From JAHDVS01 sp964370985 (GTDB lineage Bacteria > Actinomycetota > Thermoleophilia > Gaiellales > Gaiellaceae): a stretch of DNA of 36,249 bases. This document shows, piece after piece, positions 22,615 through 30,127 of the stretch. A model generated the notes under the pieces. It saw nothing but the letters and a program-made list of their open reading frames with translations. It ran no database searches and was not told the origin of the DNA. The position numbers and the translations under genes were made by a program. Within the stretch, counting starts at the first letter, position 1, and every line of letters begins with the position of its first letter. The stretch spans positions 1-36,249 of the forward strand of contig CAYJLE010000033.1 in the NCBI GenBank assembly GCA_964370985.1, written 5' to 3'.

Positions 22615-22692
22615 TCACCGGTTAGTAACAGCTTACATGGTTCCGGCGCGTGTTACAAACTCCGAGGCCGGGCGCGCCTCTCGGCGGGGCCG

Positions 22693-23133
22693 TCAGGCGC
22701 TGGCGCGTGGCTCGACGCGCACCATGCGATCCTCGCCGACGACGAGCACGGCGCAGGGCGCGCTCTCGGCGAGGCGGTGGCTGACGCTGCCGAGGAGGAG
22801 CCGCGCCACCGGCCCGCGCCCCCTCGTCCCGGTGACGATCACGTCGAACCCGCCCGCTCGGGCGATCTCGACCAGGCATTCGACCGGCTCGCCGTGGGCG
22901 ATCTCCATCTCCGCCTCGAGGCCGCGCTCGCGGAGGTAGGCGTGCGCGCGAGCGACGTCCTGGTGGGCATGGGGCGCCATCCCCACGTGCCCTCCGGCCT
23001 TCGACGCCTGCGCGTCGGGTGGTACGACGCTCGCGATCGTGACGCTCGCTCCTTCGATCCGGGCGAGGCGTGCGGTTTCCTCGAGCGCGGGCAAGCTGTG
23101 CTCGAAGCCGTCGTAGGCAAGCAGCAGCTTCAT
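22693..23133 (-). CDS. Universal stress protein (UspA family)
   Basis: UspA-fold protein of 146 residues with the first strand MKLLLAYDGFEHSLPAL and the nucleotide-binding signature G-x2-G-x9-G-S in GTRGRGPVARLLLGSVSHRL, followed by APCAVLVV. The intact signature predicts an ATP-binding member. It acts in the cytoplasm; the exact role in stress resistance is not defined. A strong ribosome-binding site (AAGGAGG, 7 bases before ATG 23133) marks the start, so this gene is not leaderless. It is divergent from the dehydrogenase gene. No operon partner is visible. Confidence 0.9.
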   Translation of the reverse strand: MKLLLAYDGFEHSLPALEETARLARIEGASVTIASVVPPDAQASKAGGHVGMAPHAHQDVARAHAYLRERGLEAEMEIAHGEPVECLVEIARAGGFDVIVTGTRGRGPVARLLLGSVSHRLAESAPCAVLVVGEDRMVRVEPRASA

Positions 23134-23230
23134 CGACGAGCCTCCTTCGCGGGTGGTGACCCGGAGCGGCCTCCGGCCCTCGCAAGCATCGCGCCTCGTA
23201 GCTGGCGCGTCAACTTCCGCCCCGGGCGCG

Positions 23231-23236
23231 TAGGCT
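23231..23236 (+). promoter_or_regulatory. -10 box, dehydrogenase gene
   Basis: TAGGCT lies 7 bases before GTG 23244. Confidence 0.52.
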
Positions 23237-23243
23237 GTCGCGC

Positions 23244-24107
23244 GTGACGGCGACGGAGATCGGCACGGTCGGGGTCGTGGGGCTCGGCGCCATGGGATCG
23301 GGGATCGCGCAGGTCTGCGTCCGGGCGGGCGTGCCCGTGATCGGGCGCGAGCTGACCGGGGAGCTCGCCGAGCGGGGCCGCGCGGCGATCGAGCGCAGGC
23401 TCGACCGCGACGTCGAGAAGGAGCGGCTCTCCTCCGACGAGCGCGCCCGCGCGCTCGGCCTGCTCACGCTGACGACGGCGCTCGGCGACCTCGCCGGCTG
23501 CGACCTCGTGATCGAGGCCGTCGTGGAGGAGATCGACGTCAAGCGGGCGCTGTTCGCCGAGCTCGGCGCGCTCGTCGAGCCCGCGGCGGTACTCGCCACC
23601 AACACCTCGGCGCTGTCGGTGACCCAGATCGCGGCCGCGACTCCCGGGCCGGAGCGGGTGGTCGGCCTGCACTTCTTCAACCCGGCCCCCGTGCTCCCGC
23701 TCGTCGAGGTCGTGCGCACCCCCCTGACCGCCGACGCGGCATTCGAAGCCGCGTTCGCGCTGGCCGTGCGGATCGGGAAGACCCCGATCGCGTGCGAGGA
23801 CACTCCGGGGTTCGTCGTCAACCGGATCCTGATCCCGATCCTCAACGACGCGGTGCGCGTCCTCGACGAGGGAACGGCCAGTGCCGAGGACATCGACGCG
23901 GCGATGCGTCTCGGGACGGGCTGGCCGATCGGCCCGCTCGCGCTCATCGACCTCGTCGGCGTCGACGTGCACGTGCGCGCCGCCGAGGCCCTCTGGGAGG
24001 CCTACCGGGAGCCGCGCTTCGCCCCGCCGCCCACGCTGGTGCGGATGCTGCGCGCCGGGCAGCTCGGCCGCAAGTCCGGCCGCGGCTTCTACGCGTACTC
24101 CGCGTAG
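23244..24107 (+). CDS. 3-hydroxyacyl-CoA (3-hydroxybutyryl-CoA) dehydrogenase
   Basis: NAD-dependent dehydrogenase of 287 residues that interconverts 3-hydroxyacyl-CoA and 3-oxoacyl-CoA in beta-oxidation or butyrate/PHB metabolism. The Rossmann motif GLGAMGSGIAQ (13-23) and the catalytic set Ser122 (NTSALS), His143 (GLHFFNP), Glu155 (LVEVV) and Asn193 (GFVVNR) are complete. The length fits the stand-alone short enzymes such as Hbd or PaaH, without a hydratase domain. It appears to be transcribed alone with a leaderless signal. Chain-length specificity cannot be read from sequence. Confidence 0.9.
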   Translation: MTATEIGTVGVVGLGAMGSGIAQVCVRAGVPVIGRELTGELAERGRAAIERRLDRDVEKERLSSDERARALGLLTLTTALGDLAGCDLVIEAVVEEIDVKRALFAELGALVEPAAVLATNTSALSVTQIAAATPGPERVVGLHFFNPAPVLPLVEVVRTPLTADAAFEAAFALAVRIGKTPIACEDTPGFVVNRILIPILNDAVRVLDEGTASAEDIDAAMRLGTGWPIGPLALIDLVGVDVHVRAAEALWEAYREPRFAPPPTLVRMLRAGQLGRKSGRGFYAYSA

Positions 24108-24145
24108 GGCCGCCCCGGCCCGCGAGCTCCGTCCGCCGGCCTGTC

Positions 24146-24151
24146 TACAGT
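24146..24151 (+). promoter_or_regulatory. -10 box, small CxxC gene
   Basis: TACAGT lies 8 bases before GTG 24160. Confidence 0.48.
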
Positions 24152-24159
24152 CACGCTTC

Positions 24160-24366
24160 GTGACGATGTGCTCGCTGTGCCGGCGGCATCTCCTCTCCGG
24201 GGAGCGCTACCGGCACTGGGAGCCCGGGGAGACCTCGAACCGCGAGCGCCCGGTCTGCGGCCTCTGCGAGGAGGAGGCGCTGCGGGCCGGCTGGGTGCTG
24301 ACCGCACGTCCCGCGCACCGCGAGGGGGCCGCGGGGCTGCGCTCGACGGTCCGGCTGGTCGCCTGA
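24160..24366 (+). CDS. Small zinc-ribbon-like protein, unknown function
   Basis: Protein of 68 residues with two CxxC knuckles, CSLC (4-7) and CGLC (about 33-36), separated by a basic loop (RRHLLSGERYRHWEP). This is a good tetracysteine zinc-binding arrangement. The rest (EEEALRAGWVLTARP) is helical. No family is recognised. The start GTG 24160 gives a -10-like box at 8 bases; ATG 24166 is an alternative that would put the first cysteine at position 2. Confidence 0.65.
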   Translation: MTMCSLCRRHLLSGERYRHWEPGETSNRERPVCGLCEEEALRAGWVLTARPAHREGAAGLRSTVRLVA

Positions 24367-24389
24367 GCCGCCGCCGACCGGGTCGTTCT

Positions 24390-24405
24390 TTACACTTTCC
24401 TTACA
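24390..24405. promoter_or_regulatory. TTACA direct repeat with 11-base period
   Basis: TTACA at 24390-24394 and again at 24401-24405 is exactly one helical turn apart, in the 99-base gap before the secreted-protein gene of an operon that includes an OmpR-type regulator. It is a candidate autoregulatory site; short units make it weak. Confidence 0.3.
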
Positions 24406-24465
24406 GGTAGCTAAGCGCATGCGCACGCGCGCTCGGTTTGATGGATTCAGCGATCCCGTTCAGCC

Positions 24466-24933
24466 ATGGCCCCTCGTGCCCTCCTCGCAGCCGGCGTCCT
24501 TGCCGCGACCCTCGTTCTCGCACCCGCGGCCGCCGCGGCCGCTACGGCCAATGCGGTCCGGGGGGAGACGGGGATCGAGCTCGTGTCGGGCAACGGCCTG
24601 GCCAGTCTCAGCCTGCGGGGCGCCGTGCTCGGCACGGTGGCGCGCGGCACGGTCACGATCCGGGTGCGACCCGGGCCCGGGACGGTCGAGATCTTCGTCC
24701 TCGGGCACGAGTGGACGCGAGAGCTGGCAGACGGCGGCACGATGTACGGCGGCGATGGGATCCGCTTTCGCGTCTTCCGGGGCGCCTGGAGAGTGCGGGT
24801 CCAGGGCTCCGGTATCAACGTGAGCGCGGTCGGCCGCGGCACCGTCGGCATTCGCGGCAGCGGGCGCTACTCCCTCGCGGGCGGGCCCTACCAGCGCTGG
24901 CCGGCGTCCTACCGGACGATCGAGCTGGCCTGA
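24466..24933 (+). CDS. Secreted protein of unknown function
   Basis: Protein of 155 residues with a Sec signal peptide: MAPRALLAAGVL, a hydrophobic core and likely cleavage after an alanine run near residue 26-29. The mature part is rich in beta-strand alternation and glycine (GLASLSLRGAVLGTV, GTVTIRVRPGPGTVEIFV, FRVFRGAWRVRVQGSGINVS), suggesting a small beta-sandwich or solenoid. No family is recognised. The gene precedes the OmpR-type regulator and kinase by 16 bases, so it may be an envelope protein made with, or sensed by, this two-component system. Confidence 0.7.
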   Translation: MAPRALLAAGVLAATLVLAPAAAAAATANAVRGETGIELVSGNGLASLSLRGAVLGTVARGTVTIRVRPGPGTVEIFVLGHEWTRELADGGTMYGGDGIRFRVFRGAWRVRVQGSGINVSAVGRGTVGIRGSGRYSLAGGPYQRWPASYRTIELA

Positions 24934-24949
24934 CCGTGGCGGCGGTTCG

Positions 24950-25660
24950 ATGAGCAACGACGCGAGGCCACAGACCGTGCTCGTGGTCGAGGACGAGGAG
25001 GGTATCGCCTCCTTCGTCGCCATGTACCTGCGCAAGGGAGGCTTCGGCGTCTCCGTCGCCGGCAGCGGGGAGGAGGCGCTCGCGAAGGCGGCGGCCGAGC
25101 GCCCCGCCCTGATCGTGCTCGACCTCGGCCTGCCCGATCTCGACGGCATCGACGTGTGCCGTCGGATCCGCCAGGGCTCGGACGTGCCGGTGCTGATGCT
25201 GACCGCGCGTGACGACGACGTCGACAAGATCATCGGCCTCGAGGTGGGGGCGGACGACTACCTCACCAAGCCGTTCAACCCCCGCGAGCTCGTCGCCCGG
25301 GTGAAGTCGATCCTCCGCCGCACCGCGCCCTCGCGGCGGCGCCTCGAGACGCCGGCGATCGCCCACGGCGACCTGCTCGTGGACGCGGGGCGGCGCGAGG
25401 CGCGGGTCGGGGGCGAGGAGGTTCAGCTCGCGCCGAAGGAGTTCGATCTGCTCTGGGAGCTGCTCGACCACCGCGGCCTCGTGCTGACCCGCGATCAGCT
25501 GCTCGAGCGCGTGTGGGGCTACACGTTCGCCGGGGACACGCGCACGGTGGACGTCCATGTCCGCCAGGTGCGGCGGAAGCTCGGAGACGCGTGCCCGATC
25601 GTGACCGTCTGGGGCGTCGGCTACAAGGTCTCCTCCGAGCCCAAGCCGGCGCCGGCGTAG
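24950..25660 (+). CDS. OmpR-family response regulator
   Basis: Two-domain regulator of 236 residues. The receiver has the acidic residues of VVEDEEG, phosphoacceptor Asp58 (LIVLDLGLP), Thr85 and Lys107 (LTKPF). The winged helix (about 135-230) has LAPKEFDLLWELLDHRG, RDQLLERVWGY, TVDVHVRQVRRKLG and VWGVGYKV. It lies between the secreted-protein gene and a membrane kinase 16 bases downstream, which is the expected partner. The closest family style is MprA/BaeR-like envelope or stress regulators, but target genes cannot be named. Confidence 0.9.
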   Translation: MSNDARPQTVLVVEDEEGIASFVAMYLRKGGFGVSVAGSGEEALAKAAAERPALIVLDLGLPDLDGIDVCRRIRQGSDVPVLMLTARDDDVDKIIGLEVGADDYLTKPFNPRELVARVKSILRRTAPSRRRLETPAIAHGDLLVDAGRREARVGGEEVQLAPKEFDLLWELLDHRGLVLTRDQLLERVWGYTFAGDTRTVDVHVRQVRRKLGDACPIVTVWGVGYKVSSEPKPAPA

Positions 25661-25676
25661 CCGGGGGCTCGCGACC

Positions 25677-27056
25677 GTGCGGTCGCTCCGGTTCCGGCTC
25701 CCGGCGTTCTTCCTGCTCGGCGCGGTCGTCGCCGGGATCGTGACGGCCGTGATCACGATCCGGCTGTTCCAGGACTACGCGGAGGACCAGACGGTCGACG
25801 ACCTGCGCCGCCAGGCGTCCGGGCTCGCAGCTCTGTACGAGGCGCAGGCCGTGCAGAGCGTCGACGAGGGCACCGCGCCGCCGCGCTTCGCCGCCGCCAG
25901 GCTCGAGCTCGCTGCCGGCGCGCGCCTCTACTACGTGGGTGTCGAGCTGTTCCCGGGCCGCTTCTCCGGCCTGCGAGGCCTCTCCCTGGAAGATGCGGAG
26001 CTCGAGGAGCTGCCCGACCGCGCGACCACGATCGAGCTGACGCCGCCCGGGGAGGACAGGCCGTACCTGGCTGTCGCCCAGCCTGTGCAGCTCGGCGGCG
26101 AGACGTTCGGGGCGCTCGTCGTTGCCAAGCCGAAGGCGGAGCTGACCGACCGCTGGTTCGTGCTCGCCTGGCGAGGCGGCCTCGCCTTCCTCGGGGGCCT
26201 GGCCGTCGCTGCGGGGCTGTCGCTCTACCTCTCCCGCCGGGTCACGCGGCCGGTGCTCGAGCTGTCGCGGGCCGCGGACGAGGTCGCGGCGGGCCGCTAC
26301 GAGACCGCCGTCCCGTCGGTGCGCTCCCGCGACGAGATCGGGCACCTGGCCGACCGCTTCCGCGAGATGACCGGGCGGCTCGCCGAGGCGAGCGAGCTCG
26401 AGCGCAACTTCCTGATGACCGTGTCGCACGAGCTGCGTACGCCGCTGACGGCGATCCGGGGCCACGTCGAGGTGCTCCGGGAAGGGCTTGCGGAGGACGC
26501 CGAGGCGCGCGCGGCGTCGCTCGACGTGATCCGGGCGGAGGCCGACCGCCTCTCGCGTCTCGTCGGCGACCTGCTCGACCTGGCGAAGCTCGACGCCCGG
26601 CGCTTCACGCTCGTACGGGAGGAGGTCGACCTCGGCCGGCTGGTCGAGCAGGCGGCCCAGGCGTTCGGCGAGGAGGCCCGGCGCCGCGGGATCGCGCTCG
26701 AGGGTCGGATCGAGGCGGTTCCCGTTGTCGAGACGGACGGCGACCGCGTCCTCCAGGTCGTCTCGAACCTGCTTGCGAACGCGCTCCAGTGGACACCCGA
26801 CGGCGGCGCGGTCACGCTCGCGCTCGGCTCGGGCGGCGGGCGCGTCACCGTCACGGTCGCCGACTCCGGGCCGGGGATCTCCCCGCAGGAGCTGGAGCGG
26901 GTCTTCCGCCCGTTCTGGTCGCGCAACGGCCAGGGCACCGGGCTGGGGCTTGCGATCGCGCGCGAGCTGGCGCAGGCGCTCGGCGGGCGGCTCGAGCTCG
27001 AGTCCGAGCTCGGGCGCGGCTCGCGCTTCGTGCTCGCGCTCCCGGCGGGCGGCTAG
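25677..27056 (+). CDS. Membrane sensor histidine kinase with HAMP domain
   Basis: Kinase of 459 residues: first membrane helix (about 9-29), an extracytoplasmic sensor segment (30-158), second helix (about 161-186), HAMP (187-238), HisKA with His251 in SHELRTP, and a HATPase domain with NLLANALQW, DSGPGISPQ, FRPFW and GTGLGLAI. All catalytic boxes are intact. It starts at GTG 25677, 16 bases after the regulator, and should phosphorylate it. The extracytoplasmic segment resembles no named ligand domain. The signal is unknown but may relate to the secreted protein of the same operon. Confidence 0.9.
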   Translation: MRSLRFRLPAFFLLGAVVAGIVTAVITIRLFQDYAEDQTVDDLRRQASGLAALYEAQAVQSVDEGTAPPRFAAARLELAAGARLYYVGVELFPGRFSGLRGLSLEDAELEELPDRATTIELTPPGEDRPYLAVAQPVQLGGETFGALVVAKPKAELTDRWFVLAWRGGLAFLGGLAVAAGLSLYLSRRVTRPVLELSRAADEVAAGRYETAVPSVRSRDEIGHLADRFREMTGRLAEASELERNFLMTVSHELRTPLTAIRGHVEVLREGLAEDAEARAASLDVIRAEADRLSRLVGDLLDLAKLDARRFTLVREEVDLGRLVEQAAQAFGEEARRRGIALEGRIEAVPVVETDGDRVLQVVSNLLANALQWTPDGGAVTLALGSGGGRVTVTVADSGPGISPQELERVFRPFWSRNGQGTGLGLAIARELAQALGGRLELESELGRGSRFVLALPAGG

Positions 27057-27090
27057 CCGAGGTTGTCGCCCCCCGGCCCGGAGCCGAGCG

Positions 27091-27570
27091 TCAGGCGCCC
27101 GGCCCGCCGCGGCGCTCGTCGAGCCGGTAGACGGCCTGCGGCGCGGGCCGATCCTCGAGCGCCCGCTCGAGCCGGTCGAGGACGCGTTCCAGCCGGTCGA
27201 GGCGCCGCTCGACGCCGCGCCAACCGGCGGCGATCAGATCGACGAGCAGCTCGAGGTCGTCGACGCGGGCCAGCCGCTCCGCCTCGAGCTCGCCCTGGAG
27301 CCCCTCGAGGCGACGGATCGTCTGGGCGGACAGCCCGCGCACCTCGGCGATCTGCCGTGCGACCGGCAGCACTTCGGCCTGGAGCGAGTCCCGCAGCGCG
27401 TTCGAGACCCGGTCGGGCAGCGTCGCCTCGAGCTCGGCCGCGGCCTGCGCGAGCTGCTCGATCTGGTCGCGAGCCCTGGCGAGCGTGGCGTCCATGGCGG
27501 GCTCCTCCCTGCGCCCCGCCTGGAGGGCGGCGAGCCGCCGCCGTGCCCGCTCGAGCGCCTCGTCCTGCAC
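27091..27570 (-). CDS. Coiled-coil protein, unknown function
   Basis: Protein of 159 residues, almost entirely predicted amphipathic helix without proline or glycine breaks until the tail. Heptad-like repeats include LARARDQIEQLAQAAAEL and the near-tandem RRLDRLERVLDRLERALE. It contains no cysteines, signal peptide or membrane helix. Such proteins can be scaffolds or chromosome/cell-shape factors, but no family is recognised. It is divergent from queA, and its leaderless TACAGT box overlaps the queA -10 box by two bases. Confidence 0.65.
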   Translation of the reverse strand: MQDEALERARRRLAALQAGRREEPAMDATLARARDQIEQLAQAAAELEATLPDRVSNALRDSLQAEVLPVARQIAEVRGLSAQTIRRLEGLQGELEAERLARVDDLELLVDLIAAGWRGVERRLDRLERVLDRLERALEDRPAPQAVYRLDERRGGPGA

Positions 27571-27577
27571 GAATCGG

Positions 27578-27583
27578 ACTGTA
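27578..27583 (-). promoter_or_regulatory. -10 box, coiled-coil gene
   Basis: TACAGT (minus strand) lies 7 bases before GTG 27570 and shares bases 27582-27583 with the queA -10 box on the other strand. Confidence 0.58.
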
Positions 27584-27587
27584 CCGT
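27582..27587 (+). promoter_or_regulatory. -10 box, queA operon
   Basis: TACCGT lies 9 bases before ATG 27597 and overlaps the divergent TACAGT box. Confidence 0.48.
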
Positions 27588-27596
27588 TCCCGGCGG

Positions 27597-28538
27597 ATGA
27601 AGACCAGCGAGCTCGACTACGAGCTGCCTGACGAGCTGATCGCGCAGCATCCGCTCGAGCCCCGCGACCGCTCGCGCCTGCTCGTCTACGACCGCGCGAG
27701 CGGCGACGTGCGCCACCGGCGCTTCTCCGACCTCCCCGGGGAGCTGCCCGCCGGCGCCCTCGTCGTCGTCAACGACACCCGCGTCGTGCCGGCGCGCCTG
27801 CGGGTCACACGGCCGGGGGGTGGCGCCGCCGAGCTGCTCTTGCTCGAGCGGCGCGGGGGGGAGGTCTGGGAGGCGCTCGCGCGTCCCTCGCGGCGGCTGC
27901 GACCGGGGCAGCGCCTCGGCGAGGTGGAGTTGCTCGAGTCGCTCGGCGGGGGGCGCTGGCTCGTGCGGCTGGCGGGCGAGCCGGCCGGGGAGACGCCGCT
28001 GCCCCCGTACATCCGCGAGCCGCTCGCCGATCCCGGCCGATATCAGACCGTGTACGCGCGAGACGCAGGCTCGGCCGCCGCGCCGACCGCGGGGCTGCAT
28101 TTCACCCCGGAGCTGCTCGCCCGGCTGGACACGGAGCGGGTGACGTTGCACGTGGGCCTCGACACGTTCCGGCCGGTGATCGCGGACGATCTCTCGGGGC
28201 ACCCGCTCCACGGGGAGCGCTACCGCGTCTCCGCGGGGGCCTGGGAGCGGATCCGCGCCGCCCGTCGGGTCGTTGCCGTGGGGACGACGACGGTGCGCGT
28301 CGTCGAGACGCTCGCGCGCGGAGGGTCGCTCGAGGGGCGCACCGAGCTGTTCGTGACGCCCGGGTTCGAGCCGCTGCGCGTCGATCACCTGCTCACGAAC
28401 TTCCACCTGCCCCGCACCACGCTGCTCGCGCTCGTGATGGCGTTCGCCGGCGTCGAGGAGACCCGCGAGCTGTACGGCCTGGCGATGCGCGAGCGCTACC
28501 GCTTCTACTCGTTCGGCGACTCCATGCTCGTGCTCTGA
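27597..28538 (+). CDS. queA: S-adenosylmethionine:tRNA ribosyltransferase-isomerase QueA
   Basis: Enzyme of 313 residues that transfers and isomerises the ribosyl group of SAM onto 7-aminomethyl-7-deazaguanine in tRNA to form epoxyqueuosine. Family landmarks: LDYELPDELIAQHPLEPRD-type start, SRLLVYDR, VVVNDTRVVPARL, PPYIREP, YQTVYAR, AAPTAGLHFTPELL, LHVGLDTFRPV, HGERYRV, VAVGTTTVRVVE and LLTNFHLPRTTLLALV. It lacks the insertion seen in longer homologues, so is slightly short. It is the first gene of queA-tgt-yajC-secDF, the classical order, and acts between Tgt and QueG in the pathway. Confidence 0.93.
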   Translation: MKTSELDYELPDELIAQHPLEPRDRSRLLVYDRASGDVRHRRFSDLPGELPAGALVVVNDTRVVPARLRVTRPGGGAAELLLLERRGGEVWEALARPSRRLRPGQRLGEVELLESLGGGRWLVRLAGEPAGETPLPPYIREPLADPGRYQTVYARDAGSAAAPTAGLHFTPELLARLDTERVTLHVGLDTFRPVIADDLSGHPLHGERYRVSAGAWERIRAARRVVAVGTTTVRVVETLARGGSLEGRTELFVTPGFEPLRVDHLLTNFHLPRTTLLALVMAFAGVEETRELYGLAMRERYRFYSFGDSMLVL

Positions 28539-28561
28539 CCGCGGCCGCGGGCGGTTTGCCC

Positions 28562-28567
28562 TACCCT
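28562..28567 (+). promoter_or_regulatory. Putative -10 box, tgt
   Basis: TACCCT lies 7 bases before GTG 28575, so tgt may have its own promoter besides read-through from queA. A CCGCGG-rich palindrome occupies 28539-28550. Confidence 0.48.
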
Positions 28568-28574
28568 CGGGCGG

Positions 28575-29711
28575 GTGGGCGACGGGGCCTTCACGGTCGT
28601 GGCGACAGACGGGGCTGCGCGGGCCGGGGTGCTGCGCACGGCGCACGGCGACGTGCCGACGCCGGCGTTCATGCCGGTCGGGACGAAGGCGACCGTGAAG
28701 GGGATCGATCCGGATGCGCTGCGGAGCCTGGGCGCGCGGATGATCCTCGGGAACACCTACCACCTGCACTTCCGTCCCGGCGCGGACACGATCGAGGCCC
28801 TTGGCGGCCTGCATCGCTTCATGGCCTGGGACGGCCCGATCCTCACCGACTCCGGCGGCTTTCAGGTCTTCTCGCTCCGGGACACGATCCTCGCGACCGA
28901 CGACGCCGGCGTCTCGTTCCGCTCGGTCTACGACGGGCGGGAGGAGCGGTTCACCCCGGAGCTCGCGGCCGACGTGCAGCGCCGGCTCGGCTCGGACGTC
29001 GCGATGTGCCTCGATATCTGCCTGCCGGCGGGAGCGGCTCCCGCGGAGCTCGAGCTCGCGGTCGTGCGGACGACCGCATGGTCGCGCCGCCAGCTTGCTG
29101 CGCCGCGGGCCGCGGGCCAGCTCCTGTTCGGAATCGCCCAGGGCGGCACCCACGCCGAGCTCCGCCGGCGCTCGCTCGAGGAGATCGCCGGGCTCGGCTG
29201 CGACGGGCACGCGCTCGGCGGCCTCAGCGTGGGGGAGGACCGCGAGCTCATGCTCGACACGGTCGGCTGGGCGGCCCCGCTGCTCCCGGCCGGCCGGCCG
29301 CGCTACTTCATGGGGATCGGCGATCCCGAGGGAATCCTCGCCGTGATCGAGCGCGGCATCGACATGTTCGACTGCGTGTTGCCGACGAGGCTCGGGCGCA
29401 CCGGGTCGGCGCTGACGTGGGAGGGGAGGCTCAACCTCAGGAACAGGTGCTACACCCGCGACAGCCAGCCGCTCGATCCGTCATGCTCCTGCCCGGCGTG
29501 CACGCGCTTCTCGCGCGCCTACCTGCGCCACCTCGTCAACCAACAGGAGCTGCTCGGACTGATACTTTTGTCTCTCCACAACGTGCGTTTCCTACTCGAC
29601 TTGACCGCCGGCGCTCGGGTCGCCATCGAGCGCGGGGAGTTCGGTGTCTACCGGGACGCCGCACTCGCGCGAATCGCGCAGGGCCAGTCCGCCCGGGAGG
29701 TAGCCAAGTGA
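28575..29711 (+). CDS. tgt: Queuine/preQ1 tRNA-guanine transglycosylase Tgt
   Basis: Base-exchange enzyme of 378 residues that replaces guanine-34 in GUN-anticodon tRNAs with preQ1. General acid/base Asp92 (LTDSGGFQVFSL), nucleophile Asp266 (MFDCVLPTRLGRTG), recognition segment FGIAQGGTHAELR and GGLSVGE, and the zinc site Cys304, Cys306, Cys309 and His335 (CSCPAC, SLHN) are all present. The region DECTPY of other Tgts reads DICLPAG, a noticeable difference near the base-binding pocket. Start GTG 28575 fits the -10-like box. yajC overlaps its stop by GTGA. Confidence 0.93.
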   Translation: MGDGAFTVVATDGAARAGVLRTAHGDVPTPAFMPVGTKATVKGIDPDALRSLGARMILGNTYHLHFRPGADTIEALGGLHRFMAWDGPILTDSGGFQVFSLRDTILATDDAGVSFRSVYDGREERFTPELAADVQRRLGSDVAMCLDICLPAGAAPAELELAVVRTTAWSRRQLAAPRAAGQLLFGIAQGGTHAELRRRSLEEIAGLGCDGHALGGLSVGEDRELMLDTVGWAAPLLPAGRPRYFMGIGDPEGILAVIERGIDMFDCVLPTRLGRTGSALTWEGRLNLRNRCYTRDSQPLDPSCSCPACTRFSRAYLRHLVNQQELLGLILLSLHNVRFLLDLTAGARVAIERGEFGVYRDAALARIAQGQSAREVAK

Positions 29712-30115
29712 CGTTCGTGATCGTCATGCTCGCGATGCTCGTGTTCATGTACTTCCTGCTGATCCGCCCGCAGAAGGCGAAGCAGCGGGCGGCGCAGGAC
29801 CTGCTGAACCGGATCGCCCCCGGTGACGAGATCGTCACCGTCGGGGGGATCTACGGCGACGTGATCGAGGTCGACGACCAGAAGGTCGTTCTCGAGATCG
29901 CCGAGGACGTCCACATCGAGGTGGCTCGCCGCGCGATCGCGAGCATCGTCCCCCCGGAGACCGAGACGGAGGACGACGAGGAAGACGAGGGCCTCGAGGC
30001 GGACGCCGAAGGCGACGCGAACGGGGAGGCCGAGGCGGATGCCGCCGAGCAGGACACGACGGTCGACGACGCGGCCGGGGACGCCGCTGTCGAGGCCGGG
30101 GAGCGCACCCGCTAG
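29708..30115 (+). CDS. yajC: Preprotein translocase auxiliary subunit YajC
   Basis: Small membrane protein of 135 residues associated with SecDF. One N-terminal helix (3-19, VIVMLAMLVFMYFLLI), the conserved RPQKAKQRA after it, and a small barrel-like domain (LNRIAPGDEIVTVGGIYGDV, VVLEIAEDVHIEVARRAI). The tail from about residue 83 is very acidic and low complexity, longer than in most YajC. GTG 29708 overlaps the tgt stop and has GGGAGG upstream. secDF starts 12 bases later. Confidence 0.92.
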   Translation: MTFVIVMLAMLVFMYFLLIRPQKAKQRAAQDLLNRIAPGDEIVTVGGIYGDVIEVDDQKVVLEIAEDVHIEVARRAIASIVPPETETEDDEEDEGLEADAEGDANGEAEADAAEQDTTVDDAAGDAAVEAGERTR

Positions 30116-30127
30116 GTCCGCGCGCCC

